64,000 nt of DNA from Mesocentrotus franciscanus. Taxonomy: Eukaryota; Echinodermata; Echinoidea; Camarodonta; Strongylocentrotidae. The DNA lies in NCBI GenBank assembly GCA_037976565.1, contig CP137671.1, forward strand, positions 26,111,813-26,175,812. The letters run 5' to 3'. Position numbers and translations under genes: made by a program. The notes under the pieces are model-generated. The model worked only from the letters and a program-made list of their open reading frames with translations, was not told where the DNA came from and searched no databases. Shown here in pieces: positions 24,301 to 37,400 of the stretch (positions are counted from its first letter, which is position 1; each line of letters opens with the position of its first letter).

Positions 24301-25248
24301 GAATAAGCATGATAATTTTTTGATAATTTTATTTTACATATATTGATTTATCAAAGCCAATACAGCATTGTGTTCGGAATTGCTTTCATAGAAGAAAACT
24401 AGTTTTATTTTTTTCCCTCCGCAATACACTATTTTGTGTAGCTGAAATTATTTGAGATTGATATATAATCGATGAAACACTTAAGAGTGTCGCTAGAACC
24501 ATTTGAAATGGGAGAGGGGTAGCATGCCAGATTTGCCGATAATTTAGCCAATGCAAATTCCTCACAAGAGTAAAAAGAGTTTAACAAAAGAAACACCTAT
24601 TTGGGGACGAGCATGCGCCTTACCAGATTATGAAATATGCAGTGACCTTTTCCCGTAAGGGGGCGGGGGCCTATCGTTTTTCCGATAGCTCATAATCTCG
24701 AAACACAAAATTCTCATATTAGGGGGGATTCCTAATTCCTAACATTTGTTGCATTACTTTGAAGATTCCCTGATCTAAAGGTCCGTAATTCCGAAAATTA
24801 AATAATGTTCATAATCCTGAAAACGAAATACAGTTTATAAATCCGAACATGACAAATGAATGTTCGAAATTTGAAGAAAAAAATTATGTAAGGAACCGTA
24901 TTTCATTTCAAGATATTCAATTACGATTCTTTATAATAAGGAACCTTCGGAATAACATGTAACTGTTCTCATTTTTAAAAAAATGCTTCAATTAGTAATA
25001 CCTCGACTTCGATATTGCGAGCTTGCCATATCTCACTTGAGGAGGAGGACGACGATGATGAACGTTCATCAACATCGATTACGATCGCTCGCTTAATCTC
25101 AGCTGGATCCATTGCACCCATCTTTAATTAGAACAAAAATTAAGGTGATCATATATATATATATATATATATCCTTCTATACACTATATTCACTCTGCAC
25201 TTCGTTTGACCTTGTTCCTCTGAATATTGTAGTGAGTATCAATCATAT

Positions 25249-25294
<46 letters not shown>

Positions 25295-25367
25295 ATATGA
25301 ATAATACTAAAAACAATTGAAATAAATATAATAACAAAATTTATATATACATATACATAAACACACC

Positions 25368-25424
<57 letters not shown>

Positions 25425-28400
25425 ACACAAACACACACACACACACACTCATTTTTAGTTTTAAAAATGCGCATGGCATCAACCCATAACTTATTCATTA
25501 GTATTTTCACAAAAGTTTTAGCATGGCTTCCATTTATTACCTCAAAATGCAATGGAATCTTTTTATATAGCCCTTTTTTATCGTTGGCTGGTCTACTAAT
25601 TATTGTTATTATTATTATTATTGATATTATTATTACTATTATTATCATTATTATCATCACCATTATCATTAGTATGATTATTATGATTGTCATTATCTTT
25701 ATTTTATTAATATTATCATTATAATTATTATTGTGATTGTTGTTTTATCTTTATTATCATCATTATTGTCATCACCGTTATTATTTTTTGTTGATGTAAT
25801 CTTTTTAACTTGTAATAATAATATCATTATCACCACTTATTATTTCGTTTAAAATTTTGTTTAACAACTGCTACTACCACTGCCATCCCTCCTATTACTA
25901 CTTTGATTATAACTTTTATCATTTTGTTTAAATTCAGGCTATTCTACAGACAGGACTTCAGATTTATGTATACTGTCATCTGCTGCTAACAGTGTATCGA
26001 TGTGTCGACAGCCATGTCCCACAATGCATCACCAACTGTGGACGCACTTGATGATGTACGGGAACTAGAATCGGTCTATGTACGCCTTCACTGAGAAATG
26101 GCGCAATTGAAACTACATTACAGCAGTGGTAGCCATGCCGGTAAAAAATACCCTGCCTTTAAATCAGTTTATATTTGAAAGACGTCAAATACCTCTTCGT
26201 TAGCATGCTGGCATTCCGCAATGCACAGGTAGAATTCTCTCTTGTGTATTCGGTCAATGATCTCCCGTGCCTTCACCATTCCTGGTTTTTGAGATCGTGA
26301 TCGCATGATCTCGTTTACAATGGTGTCATTGACTTGGCAGAATGCCTTGGGGTCCTTCACAGACTCCAAGAGGTTGTACTCCTTTCTGAAACAGTTTCAT
26401 ATGCAAAAACAAAACAAAGTTATGACAGTTATGGAAGAGGAGGCAGCCTGTTAAAATTCCAGTTAACCAGTCAATTACATGATCACATTCTACCCGCGAC
26501 TGCAACATTTTCCCATTCACTCTTTTGTACATCCTAATGCTACGTTTACACTGTTCGCGGCGACCACGGCATCCCCCTTTGCCCGAAACGTAGTGCGCCG
26601 TTGAATTTTGGCAATTTTTTTCTATGTATTCAGGTTTCGTTAGGTCTTGTCAAGTTTTCTCACGGTCTATTACGGTATCTGTGACGGGCCGTGCGGGGAA
26701 AGGGGCTGCTGAGTCCCGGAGGCTCAAAGGCGCACTATGGTTCGGCCTGCGATCTACCACGGATCCTCCCGGCCCGTCACGTTCTGATGAGGTCCCTCAC
26801 GTTTTTCACGTTCTGATCAAGGTCTGACGAGTTTTTCACGTTCTGTCAAGGCTTTCTACGGATGAAACGTGGATGCCGGGAAGTTCTGGAGCACATTTGT
26901 GCCCACGGTATAAAAAGAAGGCCTCCCAAGAATGAAACGCCGATCATACCAAAAAAACAACAGCAACAATAGCAATCATTGTATCCTGAGATTTCGACGA
27001 GACATCATCATGAATGCCCAAGATGAAGAAGATTTTGTGTTTGCATGTTTGCTGGATGCATATATCCAGTCTTTGCGTCAGCAACAAGAAAACCAGCAGC
27101 AGTTGCAAAGAGGAAATGCCACAGTTCAGCAGGCAGGAAGAAGGCGAAGACGGCGGATGAGAAGGCCAAGATCCATGTGGGTGTGCAAACGGCTATCGGA
27201 AGACAGAAGGCAGCAGCTGGGACACTACTCAACATTTCTCAACAGAGAGCTCCGCATCGAAGATGTCAACGCCTTCCAGAACTATCTGAGGATGCCTCCA
27301 GAGCTCTTCGATGAGATCCCGGGAAGAGTAATACCAGCCATTGAGAGACAAGACACGAAGTTCCGCTCTGCCCTACCACCTGGACTGAAGCTGTCAATGA
27401 CTCTGAGACATCTGGCCACTGGGGACAATTACTCGTCACTCTTCTATGCGTTCCGGTGCAGTAAAGCAGCCATTTGCCATATGGTAGCAGAAGTGTGCAA
27501 GGCCATCGTGGAAGTCTACAAGGACGAAGTGTTCGCCGTTCCTGTGACGTCCGATGAGTGGAGAGCCCTTGCCCAGGAGTTTGAAGACAAGTGGAATGTG
27601 CCTCATGCGGTGGGAGCTCTGGACGGGAAGACGGGGTTTTCAGTATCCCTCTCCTCGTCTTGGTGGATGCCCAGTATCGTTTCATATGGATTGAAGTTTG
27701 TGGAGTGGGACACATGTCTGGTGCCCAAATCTATAATGACTCAGAGCTCAGTGAACTCCTCGAAGAAGGCCGGAAGAAGGCTCGAAGAAGGCCACCACCA
27801 TGTCCTCTACCCGACGATGACCAGAACCAGGACATCCCTTACTTCATCCTGAGAGATGACGCGTTTGCCTTAAGAAGCTAGCTAATGAAGCCGTATATGG
27901 GAGAAGAGCGATGCCAAGAGAAAACTTATCTTCAATTACCGGATCTCCTGTGGAAGACGTGTGGTGGAGAATGCGTTCGGGATCCTGGCCAAGCGATTTA
28001 GATGCTTCCTTTAGATGCTTCCTTGGAACTTTGGAACAGGGACCAGGACACAGGTTAGTCTCATTATGTTACTGCACCAGTGTTTTCATAAGTACTTGTA
28101 ATCATATTTTAGTACATTGTTATGATATATGTAAAGAAATAGATTAATGATGGTTATTTGTAATGTACTGAATACAGATATTTTCTGCATGTATGATAAA
28201 TAAATTTCAAATTCATTACAGTGCGAGACATCATTGAGGCTGCTGTCGTGTTCCACAACCTCCTGAGGAGAAGGGTTCCAGTCATCCCAGTGAACGAGGT
28301 GGACCATAAGGATTAGGAACACAATCTAGTCCCTGGCAACTGGAGAGATGAGGTCCAATGGCAGGACGTGGACGCACCACAAAAAGGAAGGAACAGAGAC

Positions 28401-31400
28401 ACTCTGGACGCGAAGCAACAGCGGGAGTACCTGAAATGGTACTTCAACTCCCCTACTGGTGCTGTAGAGTGGCAGGACAGAATGATCACTCCCCAGTGAA
28501 AGACACTTCACACCCAAAAACACAGGGCCTAACGGGATCACCACTTCCTCCCAAAGTTTAAATGGTTGTGCATATGCAATTATGATGTATCATGCACGCA
28601 GCAATTTCTTCATCCACTTCAATCATGCGTAATGAGTTAAAAGACCAGAGTCTAAAGACCAGAGTCTGAGAAAGCTTTTGTTAAGATACTGCTTTTACTA
28701 GACTTAACAATATACTTCCGTTTGTTTTTCTTTCTTGTTCTTTGTAAATAGTGTAAGTAGTGATGTTAACTTCAATGTTATGTGAAATTGTGAACATGCA
28801 TAAATAAATAAATAAATAATTAAATTGACAGAATGATGATAAAAAACAAACCAATTTAAAACAAAAGGAAAAGTATGAATCTCTTGTCTATTTTCTGTTG
28901 TGTAAATCATGTAAAGGTACTGGTTACTTAATGCTGTACTTTGTTATTAATAAATTAACCTTTCATTTTCTGATCTAAAAAATTCTTTGTCTTCGTATAC
29001 ATTTTTTCATAATACAAACATTATTGTCATCCATCATAAATCAGGGCTGAATACATAAATCAAACCTGCTTTAATCAGTCCTAATGAATTCTTAATAACT
29101 CACACTGAATCCTAAAACATTTCTCATAGAAGAATGTCCATTTGTGGCTTAAATCTGCCTTTATGTTTCTCCAACTTATTTTCCTACATAAATCATCCAT
29201 ACTCTACGGGATTCTGGCCTATCATAAGAAGAAGAAAAAAAAAGAAGTTTGCATTTATGTTCTAAGAGATGAAAAAAAACCTTAGCAAAATCTTCACTTG
29301 TCTGGTCTGGTCTGGGAGGGGGTGGCTGCCAGTGCCGGTCCAGAGGCTCCCTTGGATGACGGGCTAGATGCTGTCTTGGAGGCTCTGCGTACCAAGTCCG
29401 GGGTCGCTGTCCATCAGCTTAGGCTGGCTGCTATGGTTGTACCGGCCGGAACTGATGTCGGTCCGCTTCGTTCTGGCACTCATGCATAACACCTCCATTA
29501 TTCTGGCTTCTGCTGTACGTCGGATGGCTGGTGGAAGGCTTCGCAGACTTCCGTCGACGTAGGCGGTGGCTGGGTGCGCGTGACTCTGCCGCTTGGTCAG
29601 GAAGGTCTCCAAGAGGACCATCAGGATATCTGGGTTGGCGCCGGCTGTAGACGACGTGTGTGTAGAAGCCGAGGTGCCGGCAGTTGGAGCAGGTGAAGCG
29701 TCTTCTTCAGCTTCCTCAGCATCTGGTTCAGGTTCCAGTTCAGGGACCGGGTCAGCAGCAGCAGCATGCTCCTCTTCATTTGGCGGCGGTAAAGGGCGAG
29801 GATCTTCAGGCTGCTCCTGCTCCTCTATTGGTGGTGGTGGAGCAGGACGGGGGGCCTTCGTACGTCTTGGCTTTTCGGTGGCATAGCTTGGCCTTATTTC
29901 TTCAAAGCTTGGTCTTCTGGTATTGTAGGTGCAGTAATACGTCGTCGATTACTCAGACTCCGTCGTGTCAGAACATAGCAGAACGCAACGCGATGTATTG
30001 CGCCGGGCCCGTAAACCGTCACACACCAGGACGCGCCGTGATTAAACGCGACGAAACGGCCACCATACACCCTTGCTTGCCGTGAGAACCGTTGCAAAAC
30101 GTTGCAAAACGTTGCAAAACGTGGCTAAACGGGGAAAAATGCGCAGCAACCGTGACAAAACGTGCACCTAACGCGGCAGAACGTGACAAAACTTGAAAGG
30201 ACCATGAGATGCCGGGGAATACACAGGCTTTCCGTCCCACTACTGACCGCCTCCAAGTTTTGTTACGACCTATTACGTACCTTCACGTTTTGTTGCGTTC
30301 CCCTCGTTTTACTACGGCCTTCAAGGTTTCTCACCCACACCGTGACTGCCGTGGCAAATTTTATGACAGTTTAAAAATCTGGCCCGGCATCCACTGCAAT
30401 CACGGCCTGCCACGTTTGCCCATTCCGTCCCCCGCGTTGTCTCACGTCCATCCCGTTTTGTCCTGTGGCCTGAGGCGTGATTGCCGTGGCCGCCAGGAAC
30501 ATAGTGTAAACGTATCATAAGGTCTTGCCAAGTTTTCTCACGGTCTATCACGGTATCCGTGACGGTCCGTGGGGAATGGTCTGCTGTCCCGGAGGCTTCA
30601 AGGAGCACTACGGCTCGGCCCGCGGTCTATCACAGATTACAGTACGTTCCCTCCCGGCCCATCACGTTCTGATGGGGTCAATCACGTTTCTCACGTTTTG
30701 ATCAAGATCTGACACGTTTTTCAGGTTCTTTCAAGGCTTTCTACGGATGAAACGTGGACGCCGGCCAGCTTTGGAGCACGTTGTATCCACGGTATAAAAA
30801 GAGGGCCTCCCAAGCAAAAATTGAAATCACGTAATGGCGACCAGCAGTGTCATAATGAGCAAAAACGAATGGGGGGCAGAAAAAAATCCGCATCACAACC
30901 ACTCTTACATGCAGGCCCCGCTTAACGTTTTTCAAAGTGGGTGGGGGGAGGCTAAAGTATTTACGATCAGGTAGAGCGTAGCGTAAAATGGCGTGGGGTC
31001 TAGGGGCAAAGCCCCGGCGGGGTCAAGGGGCGGAGCCCCCGGAAGCTCAGGGAATATGGGCATTTAAAAACGGTCAGATGAGCATATTTGATACCTTATT
31101 CATGACACTGGCCGGTCACTTATTGGCGTGGGGTCCAGGGGGCAGAGCCCCCGGAAGCTCAGGGGTTTTAGGCATTTAATTAAAGCCAGATGAGCAAATT
31201 TATAAACCTTATTTGTATGGTATGGTATGGTATATTTTATTTATTCACGGTTATTCACGGCTAACAAAAAAAAATAACAAACAACCAAATTTGCGTTTAT
31301 GTCGTGGCTTTATTAACATTTTGAGATGGACGCTTATTTTGCACATTTTGATTTTCTGGGTGTCATAACAAAATAACACAGATATATTGAATCATAAAAA

Positions 31401-34400
31401 ATGCTTACAAATGCTAGGCCCCCCGCCTATGAAATCGATTTTGTGATGCCTAAAGTTATAGAATATAGATGTATATATATACCAGCCTCTCCGCCTGTAA
31501 GATCGGATGATGCCTAAGATTAAAGCGTGACACCCTGAGTTTGAAAATGTGTAGGTACAACTAGGTCCCCCCGCATTCAAATCGAATGGGGGCCGGAAAA
31601 CTAAGAATTGACATGCGAACAAATTCGACTGAATATACATTGGCAACCCCCTCGCATGTAAAAATTGAGTGGGGTCGAAAATTATCGGATGACAATTATT
31701 GATCAATAAACTTATCAGTACCATGTGATTAGTGATTTGGAGGCATAATTTGACAAATTACCGCCAAACGAGAATATATTTATATATGATCGGCCGCCAA
31801 ATCACAACGTTGTCATCAAACGATTTTTGTGCACTAAGGGAATATCTATGTTTAACTATTGACACTTTGGTGGAATTAACATTTCAATTGGCCAAATTAA
31901 CCAATGTACATGTACAGGCATGTACTTTTTCGCCCTTAAGCTAATTTATAACCCTATAACAGACTACAGAGTATCGTAATAAACTTATCTCTACCACACC
32001 GGCACATCATTATGCCTAATTCATTCCCCTCAAAGAAGTGACTAAACCGTTAATGCCCATTTCGAAATGAAGCATTCGCAAAACTGGTCATTTACCAATG
32101 TCCACCTAAACCTGCCCCATATAACTATTATTTACTCTCCACAACTTTGTTACTCCCAAAAAAGGCACTCTTATCCCAACAACAAAAACATGATCTTGCG
32201 GTGCCGGACTCAAACTTTTTTGCGGGATTTACATTCCTACCCGAACAGACTTAAACATTGAAATATAAGAACGCTGAAATATAAGAACACTGAACTATAA
32301 GAACATTGAAATATAAGAAAAAACAACGTGTTTTGTAACATTATCATTGTTTAACTACTTGGATGAACCGAGATAGGACAGGCCCTCCTTCAGGTCAGTG
32401 ATAAACCTGTCCAAACCCTCATTGGAGAGATGCAATCCGTCCGGCCTATATAAAGCCCTATCCTTATGCCTTATGTCGGAGTGTGGAATGGCCTTTCCCC
32501 CATTCCTGCCGACCAAGGCGCGAGCGTATCGGTTCGTGGCCCTCCTTCTATCGTCTAATTTTCCCTGCTCTTCCGGACTACAGCATTTATATTCTACCCG
32601 TTCTAGGATGTCAGACCATATTATTGTCGTCTCAGTGTTCGATGTGATTAATCTGTTCACCGCATTCGCCATCGCCCTCTTCGAACATCCCTCTATGTCA
32701 TTCGTGCCCACGTGTAACACTAAAACGGTCGGCTTCGTCAGGCCACTGGTAATCGACTCTAGCCATGCGTTTGTTTGGCCCAAGCGAAGGCCCCGTTTTC
32801 CAGCCCAATGGATGACCGTCCCCAAACCCATATCGGCGCAGCCAGTCCGCTCCGCCCTGCGATGGGCCCAGAAAACGATAGAGTCGCCTACCATCCATAT
32901 TTGTTCTGTGGACAAAATAAGAAAAGAGGACTGGGCAGCATTTTGTATTCCAAAGAACATGCGTTAATGTTTCATAATAATAGATGTGAGCAACTTATAA
33001 TGGAAGCAACTCGTGTAACAAATAACTCAAGTTCATTAATTGATTTGATTGTGACGAACAATTCCCAGCAAATTCAGTCAAGTGGAGTATTGTATGTAAC
33101 TCTGAGTGACCACTATATGGTATATTGTGTAAAGGGGAAAACTTCCTAAGTGTAATGTAATGCATAAATATAGAATGATGAGGAATATAAAGAAACTGAA
33201 ACCCAACATAGTGCAAAATAATATTGAACGTATTAATTTTGATTGTATACAAGAATATGTTTGTCCCCAAATGGCGTATGGAGCATTTGAAAGTAAATTG
33301 AATTATATATTGGATGATATAGCACCCATAAAAAGAATGAGGATCAAGAATAAAACATCAAAATGGATTAACCAAACCATCTTAGATTTGATTGAAGAGA
33401 AAAATGCTGCTAAACAGACTGCCAAAAAGTCAAAAGATGACGCTGACTGGCGCATTTACAAATCCTTAAGAAATAAAGTCACGCTGTTATTAGGAAAGCA
33501 AAACGTGAATATATTGGAAATTGTATTGAAAACAGCTCTAATAACAATACACTGCAAAAACCAGAGTGCTAAATTCAACACCAAGGGTGTTAAATTTAAC
33601 ACTTTCTTGGTATCTATATCGTGCAACTCCTCTGGTGTTACTTAACACCATTTTCTGGAATTAGATAATTTCAATTCCACTTTTGGTGTTAATATTTGAC
33701 AACTCCTACTGGTGTAGATTAACACCAATATCTGGAATCATAACAAATTCAATTCCACTTTTGGTGTTTATATTCTTGTTGATCCATTAGAGATTTTTCT
33801 ATGTATGTCTAATGGTCCCACATTCCATATTCCCTATTATCGACCATTATCGACCAGGGTAGAGGAACCAGTGGTAAACTGATAATTCATAATCGATGTT
33901 GGCAACTGTCCACCAATAGGTATATTCTAACCTCCATTGCATTAACTCCATCACATAGATCATTTGAAGTAAATTCAAGATTAACATGTATGTGGTACAG
34001 GCTGGTACACATATATATATATATATAATAAACATGCATGTTGTTTCTTGGTTAGTAATCATATAATCAATATATCTATTGCTAAAACGTTAATATAATT
34101 GTAACAAGATCGGACATATAATCTGTTGGTCAATAATTGCCAAAGGAAAATACAAATCACAAAATTGATGTGCATTGTCATAATTTGCTTAACAAATCAT
34201 GATAAATGTATTTTTCTGTGAACACGTGTACAGTAATCATTAAGCGCGCGTACACTTTGTGAAAACTTATTCGACCAATCAACCGCCTTAAACGAAATCA
34301 CGTGATGATACTTTCAACACCAAGCATAAAACAACACCATGTTACTTAACACCCAGTAATTATTAATGCATGCTTAAATCTGACCGGTGTTAAAAATAAC

Positions 34401-37400
34401 ACCAATGGTGTCAAAAAAATTCAATACCATACTGGTGCTAGAAATTTAACACCCCGGTTCCCGCAGTGTACTCTTCTTTCATCTATGCAGCAGTTCTTAC
34501 CTACTAAGAAGAAAGCCTGCAATAATATTCCACAGTTATTTATCAATGATGAAATTATCTATGACCATAAACAAATTTTGAACGAATTCAATGACTACTT
34601 CGTTTCGGTAGGTAAAAATATACAAGCCCAACAAACTTGCCTTTCTCCAGATATGACGTTTAAAAATTATTGTTCTAATGTTTCCGCTGGCGAATTTAAT
34701 TTTGCCGATGTTTCCGAAAGCACGCCCTGATCGTCGGCGCCGCTGGGGCCCACTCCGACAGGCGTTGACGTTGCCTTCGCCCTTGCCCTCGGACTTTTCC
34801 TCGCCTGACATGGGGGTAACGCTGCATCCGCTCTCGGATTCTCCGCCTGACTTGGAGGTAACGTTGCCCTGGGCGCCGTCTCACCACCCCTCTTCCTCCC
34901 GGCCACGGATTTCTTCTTCGCTTTTGGCATGATCGCCAACGTACTCCCGCCAGTAGAGATGCGAACAAGGCCACTAACACTAACAGTTCAAGTTGATAAT
35001 GATATGGACTCTCCTTTCTAATCAGGCCCAACGACAAAGGCCAGCCCAAAACCCGAGTATAATCCGCTGGTCGCTCACGAGAAGAAATAATTCAGCGTTA
35101 TATATCCAACTAATTATTCCAGTGCAGTGCTAACGTTAGTATTAATCCAAATCCTCTAATAATGTTTTAGACTCCTCTAATAATGTTTTAGACTCCGTAA
35201 ATTTTTCTTCTTGTCCATTCAAAATGAAAGCCATAACTAGAATGAAAGCCCCTTCGTGCTATTTTTAATTTGCTGGCGGTATTTTCCGCGCTTGCTTGAT
35301 AAGCGTACATACGCTTGTACATTTCCTTCCAATGTAATACAAAGTATTACATTTCCTAGCGCGTGAATTTCCCTCAAAAATGTAAACAACCTCTTGACCT
35401 ACATTTTGTCAGCCTGTCAATAAACCCTTTTAAATCGTTGTCTACTCTTTAAATTTTATTAAAAACATTTACAATAATTGTGACCGCATTCAGCAAATGC
35501 TGTTTTTCAGGTAGAATCCAGGTGGCAGAGCTTCCTGAAGCTCAGGGGTCTTAGACTTTTAAAGCCCAAGTCCACGCCAAAAATAACTTACTTTTAATAG
35601 AACCAGAAAAATCAGACAAACCAATCAAAACAAGTTTGAGCAAAATCGGATAACTAATAAGAAAGTTATGAATTTTTAATGACATGAAAAACTTTGAAAA
35701 TCACTACACAAATTGGCAACTCACTCATGAGTCTGTGACGTATGGTCCTCACTATCCACTAATTATTTTCTTTATATTGATAATATAAATTTCCTATTTT
35801 CCCCTAAGAATCTTATTTCTTCACACCAGCATCCAAGTTAGATTGATAGTAATATGTTTTTGTGTGGATGCACTAATATAGAGTAATTTTTTTCCAGTTA
35901 AATCATGAAAAATTTGAATTTTGATAAACTATTTATATAAAAATCAATAATTATGAAATACAATATTCAGAAAATAGTATCAATTTTCAAAATTTATAAA
36001 AGATTTCGGGAAATGTCATGCACGCAATATGATACAAATCATATAACCTGGGCAAAGGCATTGGGAAATCAAGTTTCGGGGGATAAAAAGGGAAATTAAT
36101 GGGATTAAATTATATAAAGCAATTGATAAGTAGTGAGGACATGACGTCACAAACTGATAACCAAATTGGCAATTTGTGTAGTGATTTCCATTGTCTTTTA
36201 GTTTTACATACTTTTTCAAAATTTCATAACTTTCTTATTAGTTATCCGATTTTGCTCAATTTTGTTTTCATTGGTTTGTCTGATTTTTCTGGTTCTATTA
36301 AAGGCAAGTTATTTTTGGAGTGGACTTGGGCTTTAATACGGTCAGATGAGCATATTTTGATACCTAATTTAGACACTGGCAGGACACTAATTGGCGTAGG
36401 ATCCAGGGGGCTGCCGTGGCCGCCGGGAACATAGTGTAAACGTAGCATTAACGTAGCAATAACACGTAATAACATACAAGCAACACAAGGAAGGCTTATT
36501 CCGAAAGGGTGGGTAGCGTCGCGTTGACTTGAACGCACCCTTTCGGGATAAGCGGGGGAGCTTTTCTCGAAAGGGTGCGTTGACTAGTCTTCCACATCAG
36601 TTGTTTATAATAGAATTTAAGGAATTGAAATTTAAGTCGTTTAAATTGAAATAATTAAAATAGAAAGAGATTTAAAATGAAATAAAACTAGTTTTTACGT
36701 AGTCTTGGGCGTTTATAAGAATTAAATAAATAAATAACTAGAAACACAATCGAATAATTTACTTCAAGCATGTCTGCACTAGTTTGGCCAGGAGGGATTA
36801 GACCTCCCTATAGATGGTTATCTCATTAAATCAGCTCTCATTTAACATAAGGAAAGGGGACCATGGGGGACCAACGGGTACCGATTAGGCACTGTTTGCT
36901 ATATAGAGGGCGCAAGTAGGTACAAGTAGTGCAGTGGAATTGATTTTTTAATGTAAACTAGTCTTGATTGTTAATATAAACTAGACAAAAACCAAGATAA
37001 CGAAATAAGAAGAAGGATCAAAGCTGGATGGCAAGCCTTCGGCAGATACAGCACCATCATGAAAGGCAAACTTCCATTATGCCTGAAGAGCAAAGTATAT
37101 AACCAGTGCATCATCCCAGCAATCTCAACCGCTGCAAAAACATGGACACTAACGTCAAAAATGGAAAGAAAGCTAGCAGCATCTCAACACAACATGGAAA
37201 GAAGTATCCTAAACATCACATACAAAGACATACAAACGAACAAATGGATCAGGGAGCAGACAAAAGTCCAGGACATCCTTGAAACAGTAAAAAGAAGAAA
37301 ATGGTATTGGGCGGGCCACATCAGCCGTAGAAATGATAATCGATGGAGTGCGGCAATCACTCACTGGACACCATATTAAGGAAACGTAACAGGGGACGCC

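Larger units (their letters stand above)
26535..30520. mobile_element. PIF/Harbinger transposon with TAA target duplications
   Basis: Element body 26538-30517. Left end TGCTACGTTTACACTGTTCG, right end ...ATAGTGTAAACGTATCA; both are flanked by TAA (26535-26537, 30518-30520), the three-base duplication typical of Harbinger. It encodes a HARBI1-like transposase on the plus strand and a BESS-type partner protein on the minus strand, converging. Subterminal zones are rich in CACGTT (left) and AAAACGTG (right). Structurally complete but coding-defective. It lies in the intron between SAMHD1 exons 7 and 8. Confidence 0.9.
31212..35510 (-). mobile_element. Minus-strand hydrolase-bearing retroelement, interrupted
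   Basis: Bounded on both sides by the 137-bp repeats of the host element. Minus-strand order: basic gag-like start (34939-34725), a LINE fragment inserted in the opposite sense (32955-34722), an SGNH hydrolase frame (32967-32355), then a non-coding stretch ending at 31212 with AATAAATAAAATATACCATA CCATACC, a retroelement-like tail. No reverse transcriptase or recombinase is seen. The boundaries are inferred, not proven. Confidence 0.5.
30521..36447. mobile_element. Second Harbinger-family element, composite and invaded
   Basis: 30521-30815 repeats the 26641-26925 segment (TTGCCAAGTTTTCTCACGGT ... GGTATAAAAAGAGGGCCTCC) but lacks the terminal 100 bp, and abuts the first element's target duplication. 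The right terminus GTGTAAACGTAGCA lies at 36434-36447, preceded by GCCGTGGCCGCCGGGAACAT as in the first element. In between are about 137-bp direct repeats (GGCGTGGGGTC-AGGGGC) and a pile of insertions. No transposase remains. Confidence 0.65.

Noticed and set aside
25243..25724. Ile/Tyr/Val/Cys-rich open frames on both strands
   Set aside because: Translations of AT, AC and ATT microsatellites.
27266..27715. 149-codon minus frame
   Set aside because: Shadow of the Harbinger transposase.
29593..30085. Ser/Gly-rich and Gln-rich plus frames
   Set aside because: Antisense of the acidic, proline-rich Harbinger partner protein.
32398..32967. 189-codon plus-strand frame
   Set aside because: Antisense shadow of the SGNH hydrolase frame, which has all catalytic blocks.
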